Source: an uncultured Bacteroidota bacterium
GTDB taxonomy: Bacteria > Bacteroidota > Bacteroidia > Flavobacteriales > Flavobacteriaceae
Length of the DNA stretch: 36,841 nucleotides
NCBI GenBank assembly: GCA_902629505.1
Contig: CACORF010000005.1
Location: forward strand, 1-36,841
Direction of reading: 5' to 3'
Below, piece by piece: positions 8,263 to 16,247 of this stretch. The notes beneath the pieces are model-generated. The model had not been told where the DNA came from. It saw nothing but the letters and a program-made list of their open reading frames with translations, and searched no databases. The number at the start of each line of letters is the position of its first letter. Position 1 is the first letter of the stretch. Both the position numbers and the translations under genes were made by a program.

Positions 8263-11200
8263 TTAAAAGTTTAAAGTAAGATTCACACCTAAGCTTCTAG
8301 TAGAAGGTAGGTTATTTAGGTTAAAACCTTGTGCACCAATTGCAGTTCCTAAAGTCATCTCAGGATCTACGTCTGGAGCATCTTTTGAGAAGAAGAAAAG
8401 ATTTCTTCCAACAAGCTGAAGAGAAGCACTTTGAATACCATAAGATTGAGTATTAGGGATCTGATATCCAATAGAGAGCTCTCTTAGTCTTATATTATCT
8501 TGATCGTAAACATAGTTTTGTACAGCGAGTGATCCCCAATATTCTTGTCCAGTAATTGCCTCAGTATTTGAAGCGCCAGTTGCACTATTAATTCCATCTA
8601 AAGTCACACCGGATTCTCTGTATTGAAGAGTTCTTTCACTAACCCCATATGAATCTAAATTTCTAGAAGTATTAGAGTAAAATTGACCACCAAATCTACC
8701 ATCAATTTGGAAGCTAAGTGTATAGTTTCCATATCTAAAAGTATTTATCCATCCAGCTAAAAAGTCTGGTTGAGCAGTACCCAAATACTGGTTAGGGTCT
8801 GAACTTTGTGGTCTACCATCTTCTCTTAATAATCTTTGACCAGATTCATTTGTTTCCCATACTGAACCATAAATATCACCTATTGTACCACCAACTTGAG
8901 CTCTTAATGCAACTTGACCATCGTTTGTAGTCATGTAAGTAAATGTTTCTAAATCGTCTATTAACTCTAAAAGCTCATTTTCATTTTTAGAATAGTTTAG
9001 AGATGAATCCCAAACCATTTTACTATTTTGTAATATTCTACCACCAAGTGTAATTTCTACACCTTTATTTGAGACTTTTCCAACATTTTCTTTGAAGAAC
9101 TGGAAACCAGTTGCAGCTGGAACGGGAACATTAAATATCATATCTGTAGTCTCTTTGTCATATATGGAGATATCAAAATTTAATCGATTATTTAACATAG
9201 AACCTTCAAGTCCAAATTCAATAGATGTTACTTGTTCAGGCTTTAAGTCTTCATTTAACTTAATACTTGGAGCACTTAAAGTAGTAAGACCAAGATACCC
9301 TTGACCTGGAACATCAAATGTTTGATACAATTGGTATGGATCTGTATCATTACCAACTTGAGCATATCCAGCTCTTAATTTTAATAAATTAAATACTTCT
9401 TGTTCTGGATCTACAATATTATTCAAGATAGCAGAAACTGAAGCAGAATTATACATGTAAGATCTATTTTCCTCTCCAAGTGTAGATGACCAATCATTTC
9501 TTGAAGTTAAATCAACATATAAAAAGTCTTGATAAGCAAAGTTTGCACTAGCAAAGGCTGAGTTAACTTTCTTAGTTGTTAAAGGAGTCTCATTTGGAGC
9601 TAAAATATTAGCAGCATTGTTTAAGAAAAACTTAGTTGGAATTTTAAAGTTTTCTCCAAACTGATAATATCCTTGGTATGTTCTTTTTGATAAACTTCCA
9701 CCAGCATTAACTACAACATTTAGATCACTTGTTATATCTTTTTTAGCTGTAAATACAAGGTCTGTATTTAGTTCACCCGAAGAAACAGTATTTAAATCCA
9801 TTCTACCTCCTCTGTAGAAGTGATGACCTGGTTTTGTTATCCTTTTAGTTTTAGTATCTGTGACATCAGCACCTACTCTAACAAATGCGCTTAACCAGTC
9901 AGTAAATTCATAGTTTATTTTTGCAAAACCAAAGAATCTATTTCTTCTTTCATTATACTCATCATGATTTGCCATCCAGTAAGGATTTGCTGTTTGAGAA
10001 TTTGAGCCACCATAATTTAATACTTTAAACTCGTCTGGTGTCCCAGGGTTGTCCACTTGAAATTTCTTTAAGTCATTTATATCAACTGATCTAGGCATCT
10101 GATATAGAACTCCCATTATTCCTTCACCTCCCATTTGCTGACGACCGTTTACTTCTTGAGTAAAATATGTCGCTTTAGCATCAATGGAAAGTTTATCAGA
10201 TAAATTCATTACTCCTCTTAAATTAAAGTTATGACTAATCATAGACGAGCTAGGTATCATACCTTTAGTATCATTATTAGTGTAAGAAAATCTAACTGAG
10301 CCATTTTCTGACGCATTTTGAATTGACATTGATGTTATAGCTTTAATACCAGTATTGAAAAAATCTTTAACATTATCTGGATAAGCTTGAGTTACTCTTG
10401 GTCGACCATCAAAATACATTTGTGTTGCACCCATTTTTGGACCCCATGATGAAGAACCATAGTCTGATGCTATGTCAGTATATGCAGCTCCTAGAGTACC
10501 TTGAGCATATTCATTTTGAAAATCAGGTAAAAACATAGGCGTATCAGCAGTTAAATTCGTATTTAGAGATATACCTAAACCTTCTGTTTCAGATCCTGTT
10601 TTTGTAGTAATAAGAATAACTCCATTACCAGCTCTTGAACCATAAAGTGCAGATGCATTTGGTCCTTTAAGAACAGAAATTGACTCAATATCATATGCAT
10701 TTATGTCTGTTATACCCCCACCAATAACTGTTGAGCTATAATCAGCATTTTGACCTGACTCGATTCCATCAGCATTTATAGGAATACCGTCAACAACAAT
10801 AAGAGCTTGATTCATTCCATTTACAGAGTTATTACCTCTTAATGTAATTCTAGATGCAGAGCCAATGGTACCAGAGTTTGTAATATTCAACCCTGCTACT
10901 TTACCCATTAAAGAGCTTGCTATATTGTTATCTTTTATACTGTTAATTTCATCACCATCAACCTCTGTAACAGAATATCCTAGTGATTTTTTTTCTCTTG
11001 TAAGACCTAAAGCTGTAACCACAACTTCATCAAGAGCATTATCTGAGGTCAGTTGAACGTTAATTGGTGATGACCCAACAACAACTTGTTGAGATTCATA
11101 ACCAACATAACTAATGACTAATGTGCTTCCTTGGGATGTCTCAATTGAAAAGTTACCATCAAAGTCTGTAGTAGTACCTGAAGATGAACCTTGAATTACA

Positions 11201-11322
11201 ATTGATGCACCTGGTAATGGAATACCATTGTCATCACTAACTGATCCTGTAACTTGTTGAGCATTTGACAAAAAGCTAAAAGCTAGTGTCATAAAAATGC
11301 TTAATAAAGAATTTTTTATCAT
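8263..11322 (-). CDS. SusC/RagA-family TonB-dependent receptor (SusC1)
   Basis: Outer-membrane 22-strand barrel that pulls a substrate captured by its SusD partner into the periplasm using TonB energy. Visible parts are a signal peptide (residues 1-21, ending SNAQ), a carboxypeptidase-regulatory-like domain (about 22-95, GVSIVIQG-type core with TTDFDGNFSI and SYVGYESQ), the SusC signature DEVVVTALG at 98-106, a plug domain with LIVVDGIPI and LKGPNASALYGSRAGNGVILITTK, and a barrel ending in a terminal phenylalanine (NLTLNF). The 1019-residue length is normal. SusD1 follows by 6 bp. The 106-bp upstream gap holds a pair of direct repeats that may be an operator. Confidence 0.95.
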   Translation of the reverse strand: MIKNSLLSIFMTLAFSFLSNAQQVTGSVSDDNGIPLPGASIVIQGSSSGTTTDFDGNFSIETSQGSTLVISYVGYESQQVVVGSSPINVQLTSDNALDEVVVTALGLTREKKSLGYSVTEVDGDEINSIKDNNIASSLMGKVAGLNITNSGTIGSASRITLRGNNSVNGMNQALIVVDGIPINADGIESGQNADYSSTVIGGGITDINAYDIESISVLKGPNASALYGSRAGNGVILITTKTGSETEGLGISLNTNLTADTPMFLPDFQNEYAQGTLGAAYTDIASDYGSSSWGPKMGATQMYFDGRPRVTQAYPDNVKDFFNTGIKAITSMSIQNASENGSVRFSYTNNDTKGMIPSSSMISHNFNLRGVMNLSDKLSIDAKATYFTQEVNGRQQMGGEGIMGVLYQMPRSVDINDLKKFQVDNPGTPDEFKVLNYGGSNSQTANPYWMANHDEYNERRNRFFGFAKINYEFTDWLSAFVRVGADVTDTKTKRITKPGHHFYRGGRMDLNTVSSGELNTDLVFTAKKDITSDLNVVVNAGGSLSKRTYQGYYQFGENFKIPTKFFLNNAANILAPNETPLTTKKVNSAFASANFAYQDFLYVDLTSRNDWSSTLGEENRSYMYNSASVSAILNNIVDPEQEVFNLLKLRAGYAQVGNDTDPYQLYQTFDVPGQGYLGLTTLSAPSIKLNEDLKPEQVTSIEFGLEGSMLNNRLNFDISIYDKETTDMIFNVPVPAATGFQFFKENVGKVSNKGVEITLGGRILQNSKMVWDSSLNYSKNENELLELIDDLETFTYMTTNDGQVALRAQVGGTIGDIYGSVWETNESGQRLLREDGRPQSSDPNQYLGTAQPDFLAGWINTFRYGNYTLSFQIDGRFGGQFYSNTSRNLDSYGVSERTLQYRESGVTLDGINSATGASNTEAITGQEYWGSLAVQNYVYDQDNIRLRELSIGYQIPNTQSYGIQSASLQLVGRNLFFFSKDAPDVDPEMTLGTAIGAQGFNLNNLPSTRSLGVNLTLNF

Positions 11323-11381
11323 AATTAGTTTTTTTTAATACATTAAAAATCAGTAAAAAATAAATCTAATGCAAAAATGCG

Positions 11382-11401
11382 TATACTGCATTTATACTGC
11401 A
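11382..11401. promoter_or_regulatory. Direct-repeat candidate operator upstream of susC1
   Basis: TATACTGCA occurs twice, at 11382-11390 and 11393-11401, with starts 11 bp apart, about one helical turn. The first copy overlaps a quasi-palindrome ATGC-GTATAC-T-GCAT (11378-11392). It sits 60-80 bp upstream of the SusC1 start codon and just downstream of the TPR-LuxR gene, the right place for a regulator site. No binding protein can be assigned from sequence alone. Confidence 0.4.
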
Positions 11402-11428
11402 AATATTTCTCGAAGATTTTCAATTTAT

Positions 11429-13144
11429 CTAGATATTTAAAATAAAAGAATTTAAATCTTGACCATTCGTTAATTTAAGTTTTTTTGAAAGTCTATATCT
11501 CTGGCTTTCCACAGTCCTCAGAGATATTCCTGAAATTCTTGAGATCTCATTATTTGTATGATTCATTTTAATATATGAAGCTAGCCTTATATCAGTTTGA
11601 GATAGTTTAGCAGCTGAGTTTAATCTCTTATAAAACTTTGGGTATACTTGGCTAAACATTTTATCAAATTCTTCATATGCTTTCTCAGAATTTGTAATAT
11701 TCTTTATTTCTGCTTTTATTTTATTCTGATTTGTATCCTCTGAGCCTATTTGCTCTCTAATTTTTTTTAAATACTCATTTCTTTGAGATATAAAATTTAT
11801 TTTACTAAACAACTCTCTCTTCTTTAATTTTAGTTCCTCCTTAATTTTATCTTTCTCAAGATTTAATCTTGCGTTTTTTTCCTTTTGAAGATCAAAATTA
11901 AATTTAAACGAAATAAGGACTAAAATTAAGATTGATGATGACAGAATGGAAACGAGAATAATTCTATTTGTTCTTAACCTGGACTTATTCAGATCATCTT
12001 GTTTCTCACTAACAAGTATTAAGTTCTCTAAGGTATTAAATTCAAATTCTTCTTGGTTTTTAAGTGGTGCTTCGTTGTAAAATATAATTGAGTCTTTTAC
12101 TTTTAAAAGATCTGAATTTGACCCCTCATTCACGTATATTTTTTCTAAAAGTTTAAAATTATTTAATTTTTGAGATTGAGTAATTTCACTAGCATACAGA
12201 TTTTCTTGAATTAAATCTTTAGCATTATTATACATACCCAATGAAAAAAATGTATTTGAGATAGCCAGGTTTACCTTTGGAAGTTCATTTGGTATTTCTT
12301 CTGCTAGCTCTTTAGCGTAAAGTAAGTATTCTAGAGACTCTTTGACTTCTCCCTTTGACTGTAAAAAATCTGCATACAATCGATTTGCATTAGATAAATT
12401 TAATTTTAACTCTAGATTTGAACTGCCTAATTTTAAAAGTGATTCATAAGTACTTTTAATGTTATCAAAACTCTCTAAAACCATCTTCTCATTACCTGAA
12501 AATATGAATAATTCCATATATGCAACATATACTTGAAGATTGTCCAAGGGTTTATCTATAAATTTTTTAACAGTTTCAGACATTTGATCTAAGAGATCTT
12601 TGGCTGATTTAAGATCTCCTTGAGCTCTTTTAACTTGAGATAGATTCAGTAAAGAGGTTTTAATTCCAAAATATTTTTCATCATTATAATTTGAGTCAAA
12701 TAATTTAAAATTATCTAATGCTTCATTATAATATCTCTCAGCATTAACATAATCTTTTTTTTGAAAGTAAACACTCCCCATTATAGTTAGAACCCAAGGT
12801 GGTTTAATTACATTTTTATTTCTTCGCTGGTTTGGTTTTAACAAGTCATAAAACTCTAATGATTTTGATAAGTATTCAAATGAGGTTTTATATTCCTCTA
12901 TGTAAAAATATACTTCCCCTAAATAATAATTTGTATTGACAAATTCAAGTGACATGACTTGTTCATTCTTGAAAGAATCAAGGGCCAAAAAACCATATTC
13001 TAAAGCCTTTTGTGGTTCAGCTGCCTTATATTCTACAATTGAGTCATTTAATGATTGAATATCAAATTGAGCATTTAAGACATTATTTATTAGTCCTAAA
13101 ATAATAGCCAGGTTTAGGGTAATATTTTTAAAGGCTGTTTTCAT
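11429..13144 (-). CDS. Transmembrane TPR / LuxR-type HTH regulator
   Basis: A probable one-component regulator. The 571-residue protein has an N-terminal signal or membrane segment (about 5-25), a long all-helical region with tetratricopeptide-like repeats (about 30-390), a clear membrane helix at 395-415 (IILVSILSSSILILVLISF), a highly charged coiled coil (about 418-490), and a C-terminal LuxR/GerE-like helix-turn-helix (about 514-571, with EISRISGISLRTVESQRYRL). The predicted topology puts the TPR part in the periplasm and the HTH in the cytoplasm. This architecture is common in Flavobacteriia. Its start overlaps the gamma-glutamyltransferase stop (ATGA), so the two are translationally coupled, and it lies directly upstream of SusCD1. 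Regulation of the SusCD genes is inferred from position. Confidence 0.85.
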   Translation of the reverse strand: MKTAFKNITLNLAIILGLINNVLNAQFDIQSLNDSIVEYKAAEPQKALEYGFLALDSFKNEQVMSLEFVNTNYYLGEVYFYIEEYKTSFEYLSKSLEFYDLLKPNQRRNKNVIKPPWVLTIMGSVYFQKKDYVNAERYYNEALDNFKLFDSNYNDEKYFGIKTSLLNLSQVKRAQGDLKSAKDLLDQMSETVKKFIDKPLDNLQVYVAYMELFIFSGNEKMVLESFDNIKSTYESLLKLGSSNLELKLNLSNANRLYADFLQSKGEVKESLEYLLYAKELAEEIPNELPKVNLAISNTFFSLGMYNNAKDLIQENLYASEITQSQKLNNFKLLEKIYVNEGSNSDLLKVKDSIIFYNEAPLKNQEEFEFNTLENLILVSEKQDDLNKSRLRTNRIILVSILSSSILILVLISFKFNFDLQKEKNARLNLEKDKIKEELKLKKRELFSKINFISQRNEYLKKIREQIGSEDTNQNKIKAEIKNITNSEKAYEEFDKMFSQVYPKFYKRLNSAAKLSQTDIRLASYIKMNHTNNEISRISGISLRTVESQRYRLSKKLKLTNGQDLNSFILNI

Positions 13145-14748
13145 TCAAAATTACTAACACTTCCCTCCCAGTCTGGATCTGCAGAACCTATCCACCTATT
13201 GTTAATTGTATCAAGGGCAATTGCATGAACCCTTCCAAAGTATGCTTCAGTTCTAATTCGCTCAACATTTTGAGACTCAGAATAAATTTCATAGTCATTA
13301 AACCTATTAACTCCAAGATGACTTTCAATATAGATTGGACTTTCATATTTGTAAACTCTTGGCATAGTTAAAGCATCAATTAAAGTATATTTTTGTTTCA
13401 AGTATCTATAAGCTACTTGATTAATCGCAATTGGTATTTTGTTTCCACCAGCAGCACCAAGTGCAAGAACTACCTCACCATTTTTTGTAAAAATAGTTGG
13501 AGAGATGTGTGAAGATGCTCTATCTCCTGGTTTATCTTCACCTAAATATCCTCCGAGATATGGACCCATTGTAACATTATATAAAAATCCTAGACCTTTT
13601 GTTGCAACTTTTGACCCCATATTAGGCCCAAGTGTTTGTGTAAGAGAAACAACATTCCCATATTTATCAGATGTTGTTAGATGCGCAGTATGTCCTTGAG
13701 CGATATCTGCCTGATCAAATTCATGTAAATTATAATTTAATGCGGTTTCACTTTGATTTTTCTCAATATCAGATGCAATTTGTTTTGCCCTACTTACTGA
13801 TAATATACTATTTAGCGAGTCAATATTATTTTGAAAAAATCTATATCTGTATGACTCTTCAACTGCCTTAGAAACTTTTAATGTCCAGTCCCTCTCATCT
13901 TTAATTTCTAGTTGGTCAAATATTTGAATCATTTGAATTGTTATAGAGCCATAAGATGGCAGATTCAGAGTATATATATCATATCCATTAAATTTACCAA
14001 CCAAAACTTCTGATTTTCTAGCAGTATAGTTTTTAAGATCCTCTTTAGTTATAAATCCTCCGTTTTCTTTTATATCATTTACAATTCTATTAGCTATCTC
14101 TCCCTCGTAAAACCCTTTTTTACCATTCTTTGCAATAATTCTTAATGTATTTGCTAAATCTTTTTGTACTAATATATCTCCTGGCTTAAAAGATTCACCT
14201 TTAGAGTCAAGAAAATATAACTTAGTTCCTTCAAAGGATTCGATTTTTTCTTTATCACTTTGTTGTCTTTTTATTTCTCCAGGATATAACAAAAAACCTT
14301 TCTCAGCAAATGTTATTGAAGGTTGCATCACTGTTTTTAAATCTAGAATACCATTCTCCTCATGTAATTTGATTAGTCCAGCTACAACTCCAGGGATTCC
14401 AATAGTTTTATAACCATAACTTTGTGAAGTTTCACCTAGATTCCTGTAACTTTTTGGAATTTGAGTAGTTGCGTCAATTCCTAGAATATCACCTCCAGCT
14501 TGTTTATATATGACTTGTAATCTTCCTCCAATACCACTCATGCTTGGTTCCACAACCGACAATGTAAATGCTGCTGCAACTGCTGCATCAAAAGCATTTC
14601 CACCCTTTGAATAAATATATTCTCCAGCTTGAGAAGCTAGTGGATGTGGTGATGAAATTAAACTATTTGAATATGGTGTTTCCTCAATATTACAACTAAC
14701 AAGGAATATAAATAATATTATAAAAAGTGTATTTTTAATTTTAACCAT
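13141..14748 (-). CDS. ggt: Gamma-glutamyltransferase lipoprotein
   Basis: Exported N-terminal-nucleophile enzyme that hydrolyses or transfers gamma-glutamyl groups, such as those of glutathione or gamma-glutamyl peptides. The proenzyme cleaves itself before a catalytic threonine, here most likely T354 in QGHTAHLTTSDKYGNVV. Other family blocks are GGNAFDAAVAAAFTLSVVEP near 49-68, SGIGG, LPSYGS and a C-terminal GSADPDWEGS. The signal peptide ends in LVSC with C19, marking a lipoprotein, whereas E. coli Ggt is a soluble periplasmic enzyme. The 535-residue length fits the family. It lies between susD2 and the TPR-LuxR gene with a strong hairpin starting 12 bp before its start codon, so its expression is probably set by read-through from SusCD2 or by a promoter inside susD2. 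Confidence 0.9.
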   Translation of the reverse strand: MVKIKNTLFIILFIFLVSCNIEETPYSNSLISSPHPLASQAGEYIYSKGGNAFDAAVAAAFTLSVVEPSMSGIGGRLQVIYKQAGGDILGIDATTQIPKSYRNLGETSQSYGYKTIGIPGVVAGLIKLHEENGILDLKTVMQPSITFAEKGFLLYPGEIKRQQSDKEKIESFEGTKLYFLDSKGESFKPGDILVQKDLANTLRIIAKNGKKGFYEGEIANRIVNDIKENGGFITKEDLKNYTARKSEVLVGKFNGYDIYTLNLPSYGSITIQMIQIFDQLEIKDERDWTLKVSKAVEESYRYRFFQNNIDSLNSILSVSRAKQIASDIEKNQSETALNYNLHEFDQADIAQGHTAHLTTSDKYGNVVSLTQTLGPNMGSKVATKGLGFLYNVTMGPYLGGYLGEDKPGDRASSHISPTIFTKNGEVVLALGAAGGNKIPIAINQVAYRYLKQKYTLIDALTMPRVYKYESPIYIESHLGVNRFNDYEIYSESQNVERIRTEAYFGRVHAIALDTINNRWIGSADPDWEGSVSNFE

Positions 14749-14756
14749 AATTAACC

Positions 14757-14793
14757 AAAAAAAAAAGGTTTGTAAAATTTACAAACCTTTTTT
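14757..14793. terminator. Long hairpin between susD2 and ggt
   Basis: Near-perfect palindrome with 16-bp arms (14761-14776 and 14778-14793) around one base; the core is GGTTTGTAAA/TTTACAAACC. It is flanked by ten A on the left and seven T on the right, so it has terminator form on both strands. On the minus strand it follows the susD2 stop by 26 bp and precedes the ggt ATG by 12 bp. A short direct repeat AAAGTATTA (14795-14803 and 14813-14821) lies beside it and covers the susD2 stop codon. Confidence 0.85.
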
Positions 14794-14818
14794 AAAAGTA
14801 TTACTTTTTTTTAAAGTA

Positions 14819-16243
14819 TTATTGATTTACTTCTGTTTTACTAAATATACCTGGATCTTCTGCAGGTGCATTAGAATTTGAATTTAATTCTGTAGCAGCA
14901 TAAGGCATTCTTTCAGGATATGGGCCAGATGGTCCATCAACAAGAACGAAAGGCACAGAAAATGCACTATCAGACTTTCTTAATCTTCTAGCATCATTAA
15001 ACGGCATGTGCATACCGAATCCTGAAACATATCTTTCTTCAATTACCTCTCTTAAAAATGCAGTTTTTGCATCTACTCCATCAGCATTTTCAATTCCACC
15101 TGAATTAAAGTCAGATGAATCAAATGCCGCGTAGTTAAATGATCCCCCGTTATGATTGTCATTTAATTGACCTCCCGAATTTAACCAAGATCTTACATTG
15201 TTTAAGTGGGGTAGACCATCAGCAACTCCACCTTGTCTTGCTTTAGCTTCAGCCAAGATCAATTCATTTTCAAAATAAGTAACCATATTTTGAGGCTCAG
15301 ATGGAGCAATTATTCCAGTATTTGCAGAACCACTAGACGAATTAATTTTATAGTATCCATACCTAGCTGTCTCATCTGTTTTTGAATGATTTCTGTTTGA
15401 TGTGTATGAATTACTCAATAATTGTAATAGATAACTTTCGGATCCACCTGATGAGTTTCCTAAATCACCTGCTCTAGACCCATTAAGGATTGTCGCAAAT
15501 AAGTTAACATCTCCACTATTTTGAGTAGCTCTAGGTTTATATTGCATATCACCTGATGCAGAACTAATTCCACTATTTGCAGCAGAAACTGCAGCTGCAT
15601 AATCTTTCTTGTGAAGATTAAAACGAGCAATTAGTGTATACGCAGCTTCAATCCATTTATCCTTATCTCCACCGAATATGATGTCTTGAGATAGACTAGT
15701 TGAAGATGCAGACTGAAGTGTTGATATACCAGAATTCAACTTCTGTATTGCAGCATTATAAACAGATACTTGAGAATCAAAAATAGGATCAGAAATCTCA
15801 GGATTACCAGCCTCACTGTAAGGAATTGCACCCCATAAAGATGCAGCAGTTCCAAAAGCATGACCTTCCATAATTTCAGCAATTCCAACTAGTAATGTGT
15901 TACTAGAGTTATTTTGCAATTGTCTCATATTTGTTAAAACTCCAACATAAAGAGCATTCCATGAGCCATTTGACTCTACAGTTGATAAAGCCATTCCATA
16001 AATATTTGCATATAATGAGCTAAATCCAATTAATTGTCCAGAATACATTCCACTAATTCTATTTAAGTGTCCTAATTGTAACTGTATATTTGCTAATTGG
16101 GCACCAGTTAAAAATAGTTTATCCTCTACATCCGTAATTAAAATATCATTTGGATTCGAATTTATATCCTCATTTATATCCTCACAAGAAAATGAGAAAA
16201 TAATTAAAAGTGCTAATAATGATTTTGTATATAATTTTTTCAT
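14819..16243 (-). CDS. SusD/RagB-family outer-membrane lipoprotein (SusD2)
   Basis: Substrate-binding partner of SusC2. The lipoprotein signal ends in FSFSC with C20, followed by the acidic EDINEDINSNPNDI, consistent with surface export in Flavobacteriia. The 474-residue body shows SusD-like features: MEGHAFGTAASLWGAIPYSEAGNPE near 126-150, repeated helical TPR-like segments, and a C-terminal RYVSGFGMHMPFNDARRLRK block with PYPERMPYAA, again of the SusD-like_2 type. It starts 4 bp after the SusC2 stop. It is shorter than SusD1 (474 against 565 residues) and only distantly similar, so the two pairs are not a recent duplication and may bind different ligands. Confidence 0.92.
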   Translation of the reverse strand: MKKLYTKSLLALLIIFSFSCEDINEDINSNPNDILITDVEDKLFLTGAQLANIQLQLGHLNRISGMYSGQLIGFSSLYANIYGMALSTVESNGSWNALYVGVLTNMRQLQNNSSNTLLVGIAEIMEGHAFGTAASLWGAIPYSEAGNPEISDPIFDSQVSVYNAAIQKLNSGISTLQSASSTSLSQDIIFGGDKDKWIEAAYTLIARFNLHKKDYAAAVSAANSGISSASGDMQYKPRATQNSGDVNLFATILNGSRAGDLGNSSGGSESYLLQLLSNSYTSNRNHSKTDETARYGYYKINSSSGSANTGIIAPSEPQNMVTYFENELILAEAKARQGGVADGLPHLNNVRSWLNSGGQLNDNHNGGSFNYAAFDSSDFNSGGIENADGVDAKTAFLREVIEERYVSGFGMHMPFNDARRLRKSDSAFSVPFVLVDGPSGPYPERMPYAATELNSNSNAPAEDPGIFSKTEVNQ

Positions 16244-16247
16244 CTTA

